From positions 8,390,501 through 8,454,500 of the forward strand of contig CM028884.1 of NCBI GenBank assembly GCA_016801885.1: 64,000 nt of DNA, given 5' to 3'. The DNA comes from Toxotes chatareus. Its lineage: Eukaryota > Chordata > Actinopteri > Toxotidae. Both the position numbers and the translations under genes were made by a program. Below, piece after piece: positions 24,106 through 37,560 of this stretch. The notes under the pieces were generated by a model. It was not told the origin of the DNA and did not search any database. It saw nothing but the letters and a program-made list of their open reading frames with translations. Each line of letters starts with the position of its first letter. The first letter of the stretch is position 1.

Positions 24106-27100
24106 TAGTCATTCATTACTCTAAAATTTCTGATAACTGTATTTTTACAAGACTGGCGAGGACACTTGTGTTTAATTTATATTGTGTGATGTTGTACTGA
24201 TATTGTGTGAAAAAAATGTACCTTGCGCTGAACTATGCAAATCATTGGGAGTGGGGGTGAAGCAGCATTGGAATATTCCTCTGAGCAACAGTAAACCACC
24301 CACCCACATCCTCCTAGCAGACACTGCAACAGTAAGTAATAATGCAGTGCCACTGTCTTTATAATGAGTATACAATGACACATTTAGAAGCAGCAAGGTC
24401 TGTCCTCTGCACAGAATTCTCAGTTGTATAGCAGTATATATAGAGAGAGTGGGAGGTGTACTGCTTGGCTTTGGTGCAGTATATTTAGTTTAAAATTTCC
24501 TCTGAAAACCTATAATTAAACTACCTGGCCTAGTTTTAAAGGTTCAGAAATAACTTTTGAATGAGCAGATGTTTGCATTTTAAGAGCAGCTGTCATGGCC
24601 GGGTGCTGGCAGCCTCATAACATGCATACTTGTTGTAATTGAGAAGTAGTTCTGCTTGTCAAGTGAAAAAATACATCTGTCATAACAAACTGCTACTGCA
24701 ACTGGCAGGATTTATTGATAAGGGTTGTAGAACTTCCCGGCAACCTGGAAATAATTTGAACTTTGTCACGGAGCCCTGAGCTGTACTGTGCTATCGGGTA
24801 GGCTAACCATCCTTCATCACACCGTATCTGAACTCTTCTGTCATGGCTACGCTCAGGCTCCCACTGCGGCTGGACGAAAGGGGGAGAGAAAGGTGGTGGA
24901 AAAGAATACTTGGAGAAGGAATACAGATGAATCAGTGAATGTTTTATGCATCTGTACATGTTTATAGAGAATTTTTTTTCTTATTACTCAATACCATTAC
25001 TCATTTATTCATTCATTCACAATTTTATCATTACTTAAAAAAACAATTGCAGCGTATACTTTATAACTGTATGAATGAAACCTAGATGTGTTTTTCTTGT
25101 GCACCCTGGAGCGATGTGTGCCGTGAAATGTTGGTCACAGATGCACACACCCCACTTCATGATGCAACTAGATCTAAACACAGAAAGCTGAACCTGATCA
25201 TTCAAGTCTCCTGGGAATCTGCTGATGTGCCAAAAAGGCTCAAGTTCACAAGCAACAAAAACCCAAGGACGCAAGCCACCTGCTGCTGCTCAAACAAAAC
25301 AACAGCCAAACACTGCAAGTCACACGGCTTCTCCTCAGAAGCACTGCTGACCAGCCAGCGCAACGTTAGCATTGATCTGGACAAAGCCAGCCCCACAAGC
25401 CATCAATAATTGATGGCGAGTCATAACAATCACAAGGTTTTTATTAAATGACGAGTTGGTCATTGGTCTTTTCAGGGGTAACCAGCTGTGTTGTAGGAGA
25501 AAGTCAAGTCAAACCAGGGCTTTGTTTGATCTGTTTTGTTTTGTTTTTTTAACATAGGCCAAAAAAGTGACATGAGCAATTTGTCTTGACTGCGAACACA
25601 TACTTCCCAAGAGGTCATCATAAGGTGTCAAATACTGAGTTACTACAAGGTTTTTAAAAAGCTGTTTGAAACCAAACACATTGACAAATGTGGTAAAATG
25701 ACTCATCTTTGTCTATTTGTGAAGCAAAACTGTGATTTGAAATGCACTGCAGCACCCAGTAGCAACAGCAGATTTGGGCATTGCAGACCATACCCCACAT
25801 TAGATGTGCTCTCTGCTGCTGTCATAACACAGCTTTACATAATGTGTGCTATTTCAGTCTGCAGAGATGGGAAACATGATCCTAAATATCAATGCCCCAT
25901 TCACTGTACAGTCCTCAGCTGCTCTGATCCCAGCTTGATGAAGGTGCACAGCTTTAGAGTCAGCTTAGCAAAGTCAGAAATCATCTATCACCGAGGCAGC
26001 AAAGAAAAAAACTGACAACTGGTAAGTTTATGTGAATCTTAAAGGAGTGTGTCTCCTCACACCAATAATAGACTTTATGTTTATGTTTACTTTATGTTAA
26101 ATTGACACAGCTACACAAACATGAGACCAGCAGAATAAAGGCAGGCAGCTCCAGTTTGGCAGCAGCAACAACTACAACTGAGCCTGACATCAGACTGTAT
26201 TGCTGGACCAGACAATATTTCATTTCACTCTATTACTCAGCTATTTCGTGCTTTGTTTTGCCCTGACCAATTAATATTGAGTTACATATCTATCCAGCCA
26301 AACACTGTGGTAGCAGCTGGTAGGAGCAGTTAAAGTAACTTTAAGTTCTTTCATGAGAATAAAAGAAATATGCTAGTTTAAGATTTCCGTGTTATTAATC
26401 CTGACTACAAAGTGTGATTGCTCAATGGGCACAACAAACAAACTGGCAATGCAGGCAGAAAATCAGGGGTCTAAAACCTGAATAGCAACAAATCCAAACT
26501 TAAAATTAAACAGCAGAGAGATCCCTGTCAAGATTGTCTGACCAACGTGCTGCAGTTAATAATTCTAAAGCATCTCCGCTGTAAAAGAAGTTTAATTGTG
26601 TCACAGTTAGAGTCAGCAAGGCGGTGAAAATTCATTTACTTTTTGCTACCATTTGGTGTGCCTATGTGCAAACTTGTTTGCTTCAAGCATGTATTAGATG
26701 GCTGCATTCAGGACAGCTTTGTTTGCAAAATCGAGCCCTATCTTGCTGCACAAACTGAAGAAACACAAGCTGGCACCCTGTTGCGTGTATTAGAGCACAT
26801 ATATTTGTGGTTGGCACAGTGTCAGTTTTACATTCAAGTGAATGAGAGAAGGAAGTTGCACCTGCCCCTTTGTTCTCTTCCCTGAGGGGGATCTTTGTGT
26901 TTGTCCCAAAGCACTGTGGAGTACAGTGACAAATTTCACGCTATGAAACACACAGCCAATGACAGTGACTGAGGAGTTTATTCCACCTCCCCATTCACTG
27001 TTACACATGTATGTATATGAAATGAGTAGAATTAAGCAGCAGGCTGAGCTATCGAGAAGCATTTTAACATACACTTAAGCACTCACACATGCACATATAC

Positions 27101-30100
27101 ACAAAAATACAAAAGAAATAAATTATGCATTCTGCCAAGCCTATTACCATTTTTTTTCATCTACTGATTTAAAGGGGCAAAATACTGAAAATGAAATCAA
27201 TTAAAATGAATTGGATACAGTGTAACGGATGAAGCGGACATGTTAAAATGCAAACAGCATCTCCAACACCTCCCCTGAAAAAAAAACAAAAAAAACAAAA
27301 GCTCCTTCCTATCTCTTTAGCTGCTTCAGCCCCGTCCTGAGAGATTGGAGCTGCAGAATAAAGAAGGCATCTGTACTCTTCCAGGTCAGTCATGCCCTGT
27401 TTGGGAAGGTTGGAATTTGAGATCCAAGGATAAACATCAGCTCCCCATAGAGGATGGTTACTCATGTTTGAATACTGCACGGGGAAAATGAATCTCTCTA
27501 CAAGCGAAACAACCATGAAGAACACTTTCATAGGCTCTTTTGGGAAAGTTAATTCTTAACCTGAGGCTTTAGGCTATATAGTAACTATGTTTGGCTCATC
27601 CTCAGTCAGTTGTTTAACACACATGAACAAAAACCAAAAAAAAAAATGTGGAGAAAATGAAGAGAAATGACAAATGACAAAGAAACACACTCTAATTTTT
27701 TGATGAAAACTACTCTCTTTTACTTGCTTTTGCTAACAGAAACTAAACTTGAATAAGCAATTTCTCTGCAAACGTCTAAAATACGATTTTGATGAGCTGC
27801 ATGCATTTTTCTAACCCTGCACATTTTCTATTCATTTTGATCACCCATCTCTTTTTCCTGGGAGAAGAATAATGTCTCCATGGGCAGAACCAAGAGTAAA
27901 CAGCTGTGCCTTTGTATTATGAGTGGTTACAGGTAATCAACAATGCATCCACTTACCCAAGACTCTTCACAGAGGGGATTGTTTTCAGCTGCACTCAATG
28001 ATTGAAAGCATTAGTGATGAATGGCAAACTGCTTAGATGGTTCCAGACGTCCACTGTGATCATGACCACAGTGGGATCATCGAAAAAACATACATACCAT
28101 TTTAGCATTTACTAATCTCTCGTATTTGAGTAATGTGGTTTTGAAATTGCATGCACACAGGAGGATGTTGTTTATATCATAATTTGCCGGAGCACTATCT
28201 TTTGGGCTAATATAGTCACAGGAAACGCAAACAGAATGAAAAATGTGTGTTTAGTGAGCTCCAGGTGTGTGTTTGCTGTACATAAATGGAAAACAGAAAC
28301 TGTTTTTAGGCTCATGATAAGAGAGCCTAAAACATTCATGGTAGATTGTGTAAGTAAAATGCGGTGAAGTTACAAAGGGCACACCTTTATTTCCCAGAAT
28401 CTTTTATTTAAGAGAGATCTCAGTCTTTATCTTCCCCCTCCCCAACCCCCAGCACACAGTCACACCTGTTTTCAAAGCAAATGTTATCAGACCAGAGGCC
28501 ATCCAACCAAATCAAACAGACAAAGCTCAGCTGTTGTGACTTGGTAACATTTCTTGTTCAAAATAGCTGCTTTCTTTTCAAGTAAATCACACACTGAAGG
28601 GCTCACATTAAACTGCCTCGCTGTGGCTTCAGGGCATCACATCTAAGCTTCATCTCCATAAAAGTATGCGGTTGTGTACTTTTGTGGAGAATATTAATGC
28701 ACGGGGAAAATAATCCTGCATTTTATATGTCACCAAATGTTGTTCTTCTGTGCAAAATATTTGTGTTTTTACTGCTAATGAGCAATTTGGCATGGAGACA
28801 ATGCTTTATTGTTGCTGTTAGCCCGCTGAGATTCTGAGTAGCGAAATGGCTGCGGCTCTGTGGTGAACCAGGTCAACCAGAATTGCAGTACAAAAATGAG
28901 ACTTTGTGAGTGTTAATGAGAGTTTTGAACACCTTTTAAAACCTGTTTTATATCCTCAAAAATACAGGTTGTCAATGAGACAGTAAAAAAAACAAAACAC
29001 AGATGAAGTTGTAGCAATATTGCTAATCATAAGGGTGCGTATGGTGCAGTGTAAAGAAAAGGAATAAATTAATTGCTTGTAAACATGTGTCCTGATGCAC
29101 CAAGACATAAGTATTTTAAAACTTGTGAAGCTCCCTCTCAGCATTCATCTGAAAGTGATGATTAAAATCTTTTTTTAATCTGCCTCTGCAGTAGATAGGG
29201 GAAACCTTATTATGAAGATTTCCTGTGATTCTGTTATTCAATTAATACATAAGTGCAGCACAGAGTTATGTTTAACTTTTAATTAAATGTTCACCAACAG
29301 CTCCATGGTGTCCTAATTTCTGGAAATGTCACATCATGACCTACATTCTCTGTGGACATTCAAATTCAAAAATCCCTGTCTAGTCTCACTCTGAATATTA
29401 GTTTAGTTTACAGTAGTTGTTGTGGTCTTGTTCACTTACATGCACTGACACATACAAAGTAGGAAAAAAAAAAGCTTTGAATCACCACTGCTTCTTTATC
29501 TTGAGGGTACAGAGTTCAGTCATGTAAGCGACCTCGTCTTTTTTCTGGCTTCACTAACAACTGCCATCATGACAGCAAAGAAAACAGATTGTGGCAGATA
29601 AATGTCCATTGAATTCTCATTCATTGTCATTTTATGCATATATGAAGCATGACGTCTTTTACACTACTCGGGGGCAGGTGTGAGGGATGGCCGAGCAAAA
29701 ACAAAACTTAGCTTTTAGAAAAGCCATTTTGTCTTTCTGTGTGTAAGTATGGGACTAATTACTGTCTAACAGAAGCTGCAAGGAACAGGCATGTGCCAAA
29801 GAACTAATTTGATTGTAAGCAAGCCAATTATAACCTAATTACCCAGCTTACCTTGCCTGAATTAAAGCGCAGTGAGTTTGCAGTGGGTGAACAGATCATG
29901 CATAGCTGGGTTTTAGTCAAGGCAAGTGTTTATTAACACAAATGAGCTAAGGGCTATTTTTATAAAAGTTGTATATAAGGGTTTTGCTCTTTTGCAGCTA
30001 TAACCAGCTCATATGAACTTGTTTTTCCACTCTGCACAGCACCTAATGAAATCTGCTCTGCTGATGTTACAGCCCCAGTGAATCTTACCCACACCTTAAA

Positions 30101-30129
30101 CCCGTACACTTACGTAGGGGAGCCATCTG
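24106..30129. other. intergenic DNA
   Basis: No gene or clear mobile element was recognised. An imperfect palindrome CCACTGTG...CACAGTGG lies at about 28050..28073. An A-rich patch lies at 27279..27300. Open frames up to 120 codons (27169..27531, minus) show no motif. Confidence 0.5.
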
Positions 30130-30415
30130 ATGATGCATCCAATATTCACGCTCCTTTTTGCTCCGGTTTGGTTTTCATGGACTTCGGTGAGAAATACCTG
30201 GCTCTTGACAGCTAAATGCTCAGCTGCCATTTGTTGCTGGTCAGGTAGGGTACAGGGGGCTGAAAAGGTAGTGATGAGAGTGAGGCAAAACAGTATAACT
30301 GTGGGCCGTAACATCAAAACAATGAGCTTAAAGACACTAAAAAGCTATGTAGACCCGAGAGGAAGATAATAATTCTCTGTGGGTTTATCACTACACATAG
30401 CCATTTGATCCATTG
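30130..30415 (+). repeat. dispersed teleost repeat, family B copy 3
   Basis: Matches to the other copies include TGGCTCTTGACAGCTAAATG, AGACACTAAAAAGCTATGTA and TAATTCTCTGTGGGTTTATC. The short open frames in both strands here are accidental. Confidence 0.6.
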
Positions 30416-31429
30416 TTAACATACAGAGAATGGACAAAATAGCATCTTACAATCATGATATTACCCTAAATTCAATGATATTACACAGGTGTTCTAGTCG
30501 CAGGGGAAACCATTTTAAAATACATTAGGAAAGAAAGTTGGCTCAGCTTTGACAAAAAAAAATAATAACAGGATACAAAACAAAAACTCTTGGAAAAATA
30601 ACATCCCCTAAGACACAAGCACAACAACCGGTATCACCATTCGAGTTCTGTAATTCGGCAGGCGTCCCTCTTTTTTCCCCATCTCTCTTAAGTAGCTTGT
30701 AGCTCTGACCAGTCAGCAGTGGACAGCCTGCAGCAGTGTGTCCCAGAGCTGGCTCCAGTTGTGTTGTGTTAAGCTGGATTAGAATCAGAAATGACAGCCT
30801 GGACAAGTACGAGGCAGATGGTTCCTAACATGGCATCAGTTACAGGTCTTACAGGGAAAACCTTTCATCCTTTTGTTTGCCCTCTGCTCGACGCTTGCAC
30901 AGATCACATCATTAGAATCCTATTCTTCAGACACCATTAGTCAACTGGATTGTCAAACTAGTTGTGGGTCTCTCTTCTTTTGACGGTTAGCTTTTGTGCT
31001 ACGCTGGTAAACAGACCTTATCCATAGATAAAGGTCAAGTGGTTAATACTAGTGCTTTACTCTAACTCACTGTTTGTAAAACAAATCATCTGTTCTGTTT
31101 ATCAATCTATACCTGTAAAATCCAGATGTTTTTGCTCTGTTAAACAAGGACTTGAGTGAAGAAAATCCATGTGTTTGCTTTAATTTCTGAGCTGTCAATC
31201 ATGCTCTCAGACCTGTGGATTACTGTTTCAAAGGAGTCCATAATGTTTGGTCTATGAAAAGGTAAATGTCGCAGAGTTTGTTTTTAAAAGCAGAGAGACA
31301 AAACACAGAGAAAACCTGTTTATCACACTGAACTGAGACGCTGGTTCACAAGCAGCTGCCTAAATGCTGTTGAAAATACCCCGAGAGTGCAGCTGCAGCC
31401 TCGAGCTCAGACTGTTCCTCATCAGGCAG

Positions 31430-31620
31430 CCTGGTCTCACCAAATGGAGTATGAATAACACCCCAGTTTCTTCAGTCAATTCATGTGTTATCACTACACA
31501 TTTTTTAAAAATCTTTTAAAAATTTTATTTTTGTGTGTCATTTCACCCTGTCATTTCTCTACTCACTAACCCCTAACACTCCCCCTAACGTTAACTCTAA
31601 CCAAAACGTTGTACAATGAC
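31430..31620. repeat. possible dispersed repeat (CAGCCTGGTCTCACC type)
   Basis: CAGCCTGGTCTCACCAAATG, GTATGAATAACACCCCAGTT and TGTTATCACTACACATTTT followed by CTAACCCCTAACACTCCC resemble a fish repeat I have seen with 'GTCTCACCAAGTGGCGTATG'. Weak recognition; boundaries are unknown. Confidence 0.3.
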
Positions 31621-31929
31621 ACAGGAAAAGCTTAAAATGTGTGGAACAGACACGCGAAACGTCTCAGAAAGTGGCAAACTATTGAAATGCAACCCAATGA
31701 GATCATGTTACATCAGAAAGAATCTGCTACTTACGTTCACCCTAAACTCGAGAAACACGTCTATTTTAACATTATCATTTTCACAGCTTCGTTACCATTT
31801 TTAAAACCTTAGTGTTTCATGAGTATGTTTACAGTGTGCACAAACTGGGAACCAGCTGTGGCACTGCATCAGTCATTTCATTGCAGTGAATGAAAATCTA
31901 CAAAATAGATCCAGTTAAATAATTTTTTT

Positions 31930-32115
31930 AGGTCTTTCTTCTCTTGCCATGGGTGTCAAATGGTGATAGAGAACTCTTTCTCACCCGTCTGCTTTTCTTT
32001 CCAAATTTCTTTAAAAAAAAGTGCTTGGAGATGGGAAACATACTGCCTGGCAGAAACTTAAAAATGTGCAGTGTGTGGTAAAATAAGAACCACAGAAATG
32101 TGGTGCTCTGGGCCA
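31930..32115 (+). repeat. diverged direct repeat, copy 1
   Basis: The words GGTGTCAAATGGTGATAGAG, CCAAATTTCTTTAAA, CTTGGAGATGGGAAACAT and TGCCTGGCAGAAACTTAAA recur in the same order about 1.3 kb to the right (33225..33400). Identity looks like roughly two thirds by eye. Confidence 0.45.
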
Positions 32116-33224
32116 TATACAGTAGTCCTCAAACACTATGTATTCTCCTGGTTACCACTTGATCGGGTTTCAAAATAACAATATAGTCACCCACAATTTA
32201 AAATGCAATGTTAATTCAGAACATAGGATCATTCTTTCTCAACCCACTGTTAATTAAAGAACAGCAGTGAGCAGTGTTTCCTAGAAATGACGTGGAACCT
32301 CTCTAGCAAAGCATATCCAATCCAGCTGAGGTTCTTTTTACCACCCTGCTTAGTTCAGCGTAGAAATAGGACCAAGTAAAAGATGGATAGTAGTGTGTTA
32401 GTTACACAGGAAGTAAAGATAAGAAAATGGTCCTGGGTAATTTGCTCATACCGAGTTTGTTTTGAGAGAGAAACTCAGCAGCTGCTGCTTTATGAATAAA
32501 CTGGACTGGCACTGGTAGCTGAAAATACACTGTTAGACATTTCTGTAATCTCTACAGATGCTTTATTTCACCCGGTATAGTTTCCATTGCCTCATCTGAG
32601 TTTAAGATGATGTCAACATCTAAATACAGAGATTTATTGTATTTATCCAAGGGCTCCTTTTATTGGCCTGAGCTGTTTTTGCACAGTTTTTCATTTAGAC
32701 CAAAAGTCACTTTATGTTTAGTTTTCTTCTGATTGATTTGAATTGATAAGATCTTCCACGATAGATGAAACCAGTATAACAGGTGCTGCCTGATTAAACC
32801 ACACAATGGAGAGGATTTTTTTCCACAAATGTGACTGGCAAGCAGAGGCAACACAAAAAAGCAAACAGCAAAAGGGCTCATTTTAACAGTAATTCTTTTA
32901 AAATAGAAATCAACACTTGTCAGAACATGATTGTAAAAGCCTTTTAAAATGTCCAGCTGTGTAGTTAGAAAAATATAATGTACATACAAAAACATCACCA
33001 CTTGTATGAAAAACAAGGTATGAAAACATCAGTGCTTCTAATAATTAATTCAGAATTTTATTTTTAAAAAAAAATATGCTTTAATATTTCAGCTCAAATG
33101 ATCTGAAACTTTATTACTCAATCTTTCCTTTTGTGAAATAATATATTCATTTTAAAAAATACTATGCACCCTTACTCTGTGTGCCACATCTCAGTTCAAA
33201 TACAAAATATTGGTTCAAATGGTC

Positions 33225-33400
33225 AAAAACCTTCCCTTTTCCAGCCACTGGTGTCAAACAATGACAGACCATGCTCCCACTATCCAAATCTTGTATAAAT
33301 GGCTTTGGACTGGAAAAGATGTTGTCTGGCAGCATCTTAAACAAGCCACATGGCAATATCATGAATGGAGCAGAGCAGACATTTCTCTAATTGGCATGCT
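33225..33400 (+). repeat. diverged direct repeat, copy 2
   Basis: It matches copy 1 with GGTGTCAAACAATGACAGAC, CCAAATCTTGTATAAA, CTTTGGACTGGAAAAGAT and TGTCTGGCAGCATCTTAAA. No long coding frame is shared, so a non-coding dispersed element is the likeliest reading. Confidence 0.45.
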
Positions 33401-36400
33401 GTTGTAGAAGAAATAATTGGCTCATTTTAGTCAGTTGAGTGATGACTGGAAAATGTCCCCTTAAAGAGTATCCATTCTGTTCTTTGGGGACTAATCTGGG
33501 AAGCATTCATATTTATTGTCTGTGCTCAGATAGACATGGATTTCCTTGTCTTACGTGTCAAGGGTATGAAAGGAAGGGATGATTAATGATGCAAGTTTCT
33601 CTTTTAAGTGCCATTATGGGGCGTCATTCACCACTGCTATAACCTCAAGCACCGCAGATCTTTATTCAGTCCAAGCTGCCTCTGTAAAGAAGACAGAATT
33701 CAATCACTTTCTCCCCAGTGGTGAAGGAGACAGGCTGGAAACAACATGACTGTGTTTTGAAAGCAGGTAAAATAGAGCAGCTGAGGTGAATTCTGGTGTT
33801 AAAAACGGCTTGAAAGCAGTACATGGAAACAAAATGCTGTTCAGGTAGTTACTCTGAAGCATTTGTTCATTTATCACTGCTCAAATCGGGTGTTTGTAAT
33901 GAGAATTGGTGTTCATTTGTTTATGTATTTGAAAAATGTCAAATGTGAGGCAATGCTTGCTTTACAGGATCACATTGCATTTTTGTGGTAACAAATTATA
34001 TGAGCCATACTCTCCCACTCAGATGTATCACTCAGCCACAGACTCCCTGTATCAACATGCCCTGCAGCAGCTTCTACACAATAAATAATGGAAAAAAATA
34101 ACCCACAGTTTCCTATACAATAGCTCTGCTTCTGTAAATAAGTATAATTACTAATTGTTACACTTGTATCTCCACACAAGCACATCTCCTACAAATTACT
34201 GTACATTTATTCACAACTATTTTGCATTAACAATCATGTTTTGGAAATGTCTTGCGGTAACATGATTACTAATGCAAAATAGTTGCTAATGAATGTAATT
34301 TATTGGAGATTGGATTGATTCATGGATGAAATTAGTTCTTTTCTTTTTGCAAGGCAGCCCAAACACAATACTGAGTGTACATGTTGAAACCTACTTTTGT
34401 CTTGGCTAGGGTTACAGGTTCACTTTTGTCCCACTCCCAAAACACCATAGGGGATTTTGTTTCATGGCTCTGTCTCGAACAGGTGCAAAGAATGGGCTAG
34501 TTGGCTGAAACACTGTAACACACACATAGAGAACAAATACAACATATCTCTGTGCATGTGCACTATTTCTATATGGGACAGACTAGAGGGTTCAGTGGCC
34601 TTCTGTTTATCTGCTCTTATGCTGGTGTGTTGGAGTTTCAGTCTCTTTAGAGATATACTGTATAGTCTCCGTTCTTACCGCAACACAACATCAAGAAATG
34701 GCTTTTGTGATCATGTCCTGCAACAGGCTATAGATAAAGTACAATGGTGCACCACACAATTATTGTTCTGGTTGAAACAAAAGATAAAGAGCAGATTAAT
34801 AAGCCTCCATGGCAGTGCTGTTACCATAGAGGATTATTCATCTGCAATGTTTGAACTTATTCACATTTAAGGACATTATCAGTGGGATGACGGTTGTAAA
34901 GAGGTTAACATACAACTTGAAGCAAAATTTAGGAGCATAACAAATGTATATAAAAACAATGGAAAATAGTGAAAAGAAAGTATGCTAAGCCAAGGAAGCT
35001 GAGAGGAAGATATTACAACCAAAGAATTTTGTTTTTGCAAAATACCTCATAAATCCTGCAGAGTTTGGAGAAATTGACAAATAATGGGTTGGTCCGATGG
35101 TCAAAACAAGATATCTTGGGGCTGCTGGCCAGAACATGCATCAAATCAGTGTGGATATTCATGTTCTCCACAGGATAATTATGGCTCCTCTTATAACCCG
35201 ACCTGTAGAACCACTATCAGGTCAAAATTTCACACTAAGAAAACTAAAGGCTGAATTTTAATTTGAAAAGAAAATTGTTGTGGATATTCATGATTTAGAA
35301 ACTGAATGTTAATGATTTCAATGACCATGAGACTTTTCCATCAGGCCAAAGGTCCCACTGGTAAACAAAAATATCAAAATCTAATGGGCAGATTGCTTTG
35401 CTAATTACTGAACTCAATCGTTCTCCAGAGGATGAAACCTTTTTAAATTGTTTTCCCACTGTAACCGTATTGCAGGTATTGCCAGTTTTAAAGCTTGGAG
35501 AACATTGTACCTTATGCTACAGGATATGTTAATGATGTAAATAAACCCCACAAACAGTAAAGATGTGAACTCTCTAGTTATTATTCTGTACTTGTTTTAT
35601 TACTATTATTATGTTATTTAATGGTGGGTTGTTATGGTTCTAAGCTTTTCTAACATGCATCAACTTTAGTCCTAAAAGTCCACACAAACATGGTCTGTGT
35701 TGCCAGGCAGCAGTCGAATGTATCAATGGATTTAAACATACCTCGACAGATTATTGTAAATGGAGGGACTTGTTTGGCATGACATCAGCTCGCTCACGAC
35801 GATGGATCCCAGTGTTATATCCTTAAGTTCTTTCCTTAAGCAGAGTGCAAAATGTACCACAAACAGGCTGTTATGTAGTGTGCTCATCTCTCTGTTTACA
35901 CCTCAGGCAACACAACATTTGCTTTTAGTGTGCGACTGCAGTGAAAATGTTCACTCGTTCAAGTTTTGCAATCCCGTACACTTAAATAGATGTTAAATGT
36001 AACATAAGCACCAATGTAGTGTGTATTGAAACATTGGAAATGTGTTAAGGGTAGGTTTTTCAACTCTGTGCCATATGTGCTGTACTTTCATCAGCTGCTT
36101 CAGTTTCCTATTTCTCTTGTCCTAGCAAATCTCATTTGACCAACTGTGATTGTTACAGAGACTCCTGAAAAAGTCAGAGACAGGGTCAGGACCTAATGAA
36201 AATGATTTGTACTGGCATTTCCCGCTCCAGACATAATTTAACATCTAAATAACTCACTGATACACCCTTTGTGAAAAGCACAACCTTTCTTTTGATGCAG
36301 CCTTCAGTAACATTTTAAAAGTAAAAGTCTGGACAAGAGGCTTGAAACACAGTGTTGTGACATTAAGCACCCTATAAAGTTAACAGTATTGCCAAAAGCC

Positions 36401-37239
36401 AGTAAGGGTAGAGTGGCTGAATGAATGAGTGAGTTACTCTCTGGATCAAAAAGATACTTCTCATACAAACAGAAAGGCCCACGGTTTAGGTTTCTGTCAC
36501 GTATGATAGGAATCTAAAAGTCTTATCCGGAATAATTAATATACTCACATTCAATAAACTACCAGCATAATAATACTGCTATATTTTGGGCTTCTGTTGT
36601 CAGATTGGATCAAGTTATAATTTGCCAGAATTTTACATAATTGCATAGAAACTGCAGCTGAAAATAACCCAAGCCAGGAGAAACATCCCGTTGCACTGTG
36701 TAATTTATTCACATACCTCCATACAAGGAGAAATCTGGATAAGACCCTGAGTTATAAGCTACTGTATCGTGTAACTATAAAGTACGGTTGCCAAATACCA
36801 AGCACAGACAGCTGAATAATTACTACATGGATGAACACACAAGAAGATTGAAAATACAAATTACATATTACCTGGAGCAGGTGTGATCTGTACCTTGCCA
36901 TACCAAACCAGTATAAAGAGTACAGTATGTACTAGACTTGCACTAACCATGTACAGCATATTAGCAAGCACTGTTTTCTGTGTATCTATATATAATAATA
37001 AAATAGTTATGACAAATAATGAAGTACACAATATTGAAGATTTTAAGTGATGTGGGAAAAGTGTGATGTTTTCCAAAGGAAACAACCACCACAACTGAGA
37101 AACTCAACATAAATTACATTTATGTTGCTAATTTATAATGTCATGTTATGTTTTGAAGAAAATGCAAATGCTGCCTGGATTATGTTCACTTGCAACACTT
37201 TTTCCACTAAAGTGTGCGTTTCATTTTTCTACGATATGG
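33401..37239. other. intergenic DNA
   Basis: Contains the hairpin at 34.2 kb. A 137-codon plus-strand frame at 34457..34870 begins at TTG and has no recognisable domain. The part around 33560..33730 is repeat-poor. Confidence 0.5.
34202..34297. other. 39-bp-stem hairpin (miRNA-precursor-like or palindromic MITE remnant)
   Basis: Left arm 34202..34240 and right arm 34259..34297 are complementary at 34 of 39 positions, with an 18-base loop. The common core is CAACTATTTTGCATTA. If transcribed from the minus strand, three of the five mismatches become G-U pairs, leaving two true mismatches. From the plus strand only one does. I do not recognise a known microRNA seed. Confidence 0.6.
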
Positions 37240-37560
37240 TGCTGGTGGTGGTGGTGGATGGTGGGTGTTCAAAGCGCAGGACTTTGACACCAGAGGCTGG
37301 GGTTAGCATCCTGAGTCCTGCACGTGGGTAGGTTTAGAAAACTTTGGTTGAGGTGAGGGAAAGATTTGTGGTTGTTTTTTTTTTAAAACACAGCCTGTGC
37401 CGTGGTTCATGTTGCTTTTGACTTTTTCAGTTTTGAACCAAGATCACATTTTTTTTTTTTGTAACCTTAAATAAGCACTGTGTTTGCCTAAATGTAACCA
37501 TGAAAATGTTAAATCATAGTTGCTACAAGTGGATGCTTTAATACAAGAGTCAATATTATA
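37240..37560. repeat. dispersed teleost repeat (GGTAGGTTTAGGAAAC type, family F)
   Basis: The stretch reads AAAGCGCAGGACTTTGACAC, GAGGCTGGGGTTAGCATCCT, GCACGTGGGTAGGTTTAGAA and TTGGTTGAGGTGAGGGAAAG. It continues with GACTTTTTCAGTTTTGAACC and GTTTGCCTAAATGTAACCAT. I recognise this as a common fish repeat in which 'CCTAAACCTAACCAA' words recur. It includes a GGT-rich patch at the left end. Confidence 0.55.

Noticed and set aside
34457..34870. 137-codon plus-strand open frame
   Set aside because: It starts at TTG, has no ATG in a good context near its start, no recognisable domain, and lies in AT-rich intergenic DNA. A chance frame is more likely.
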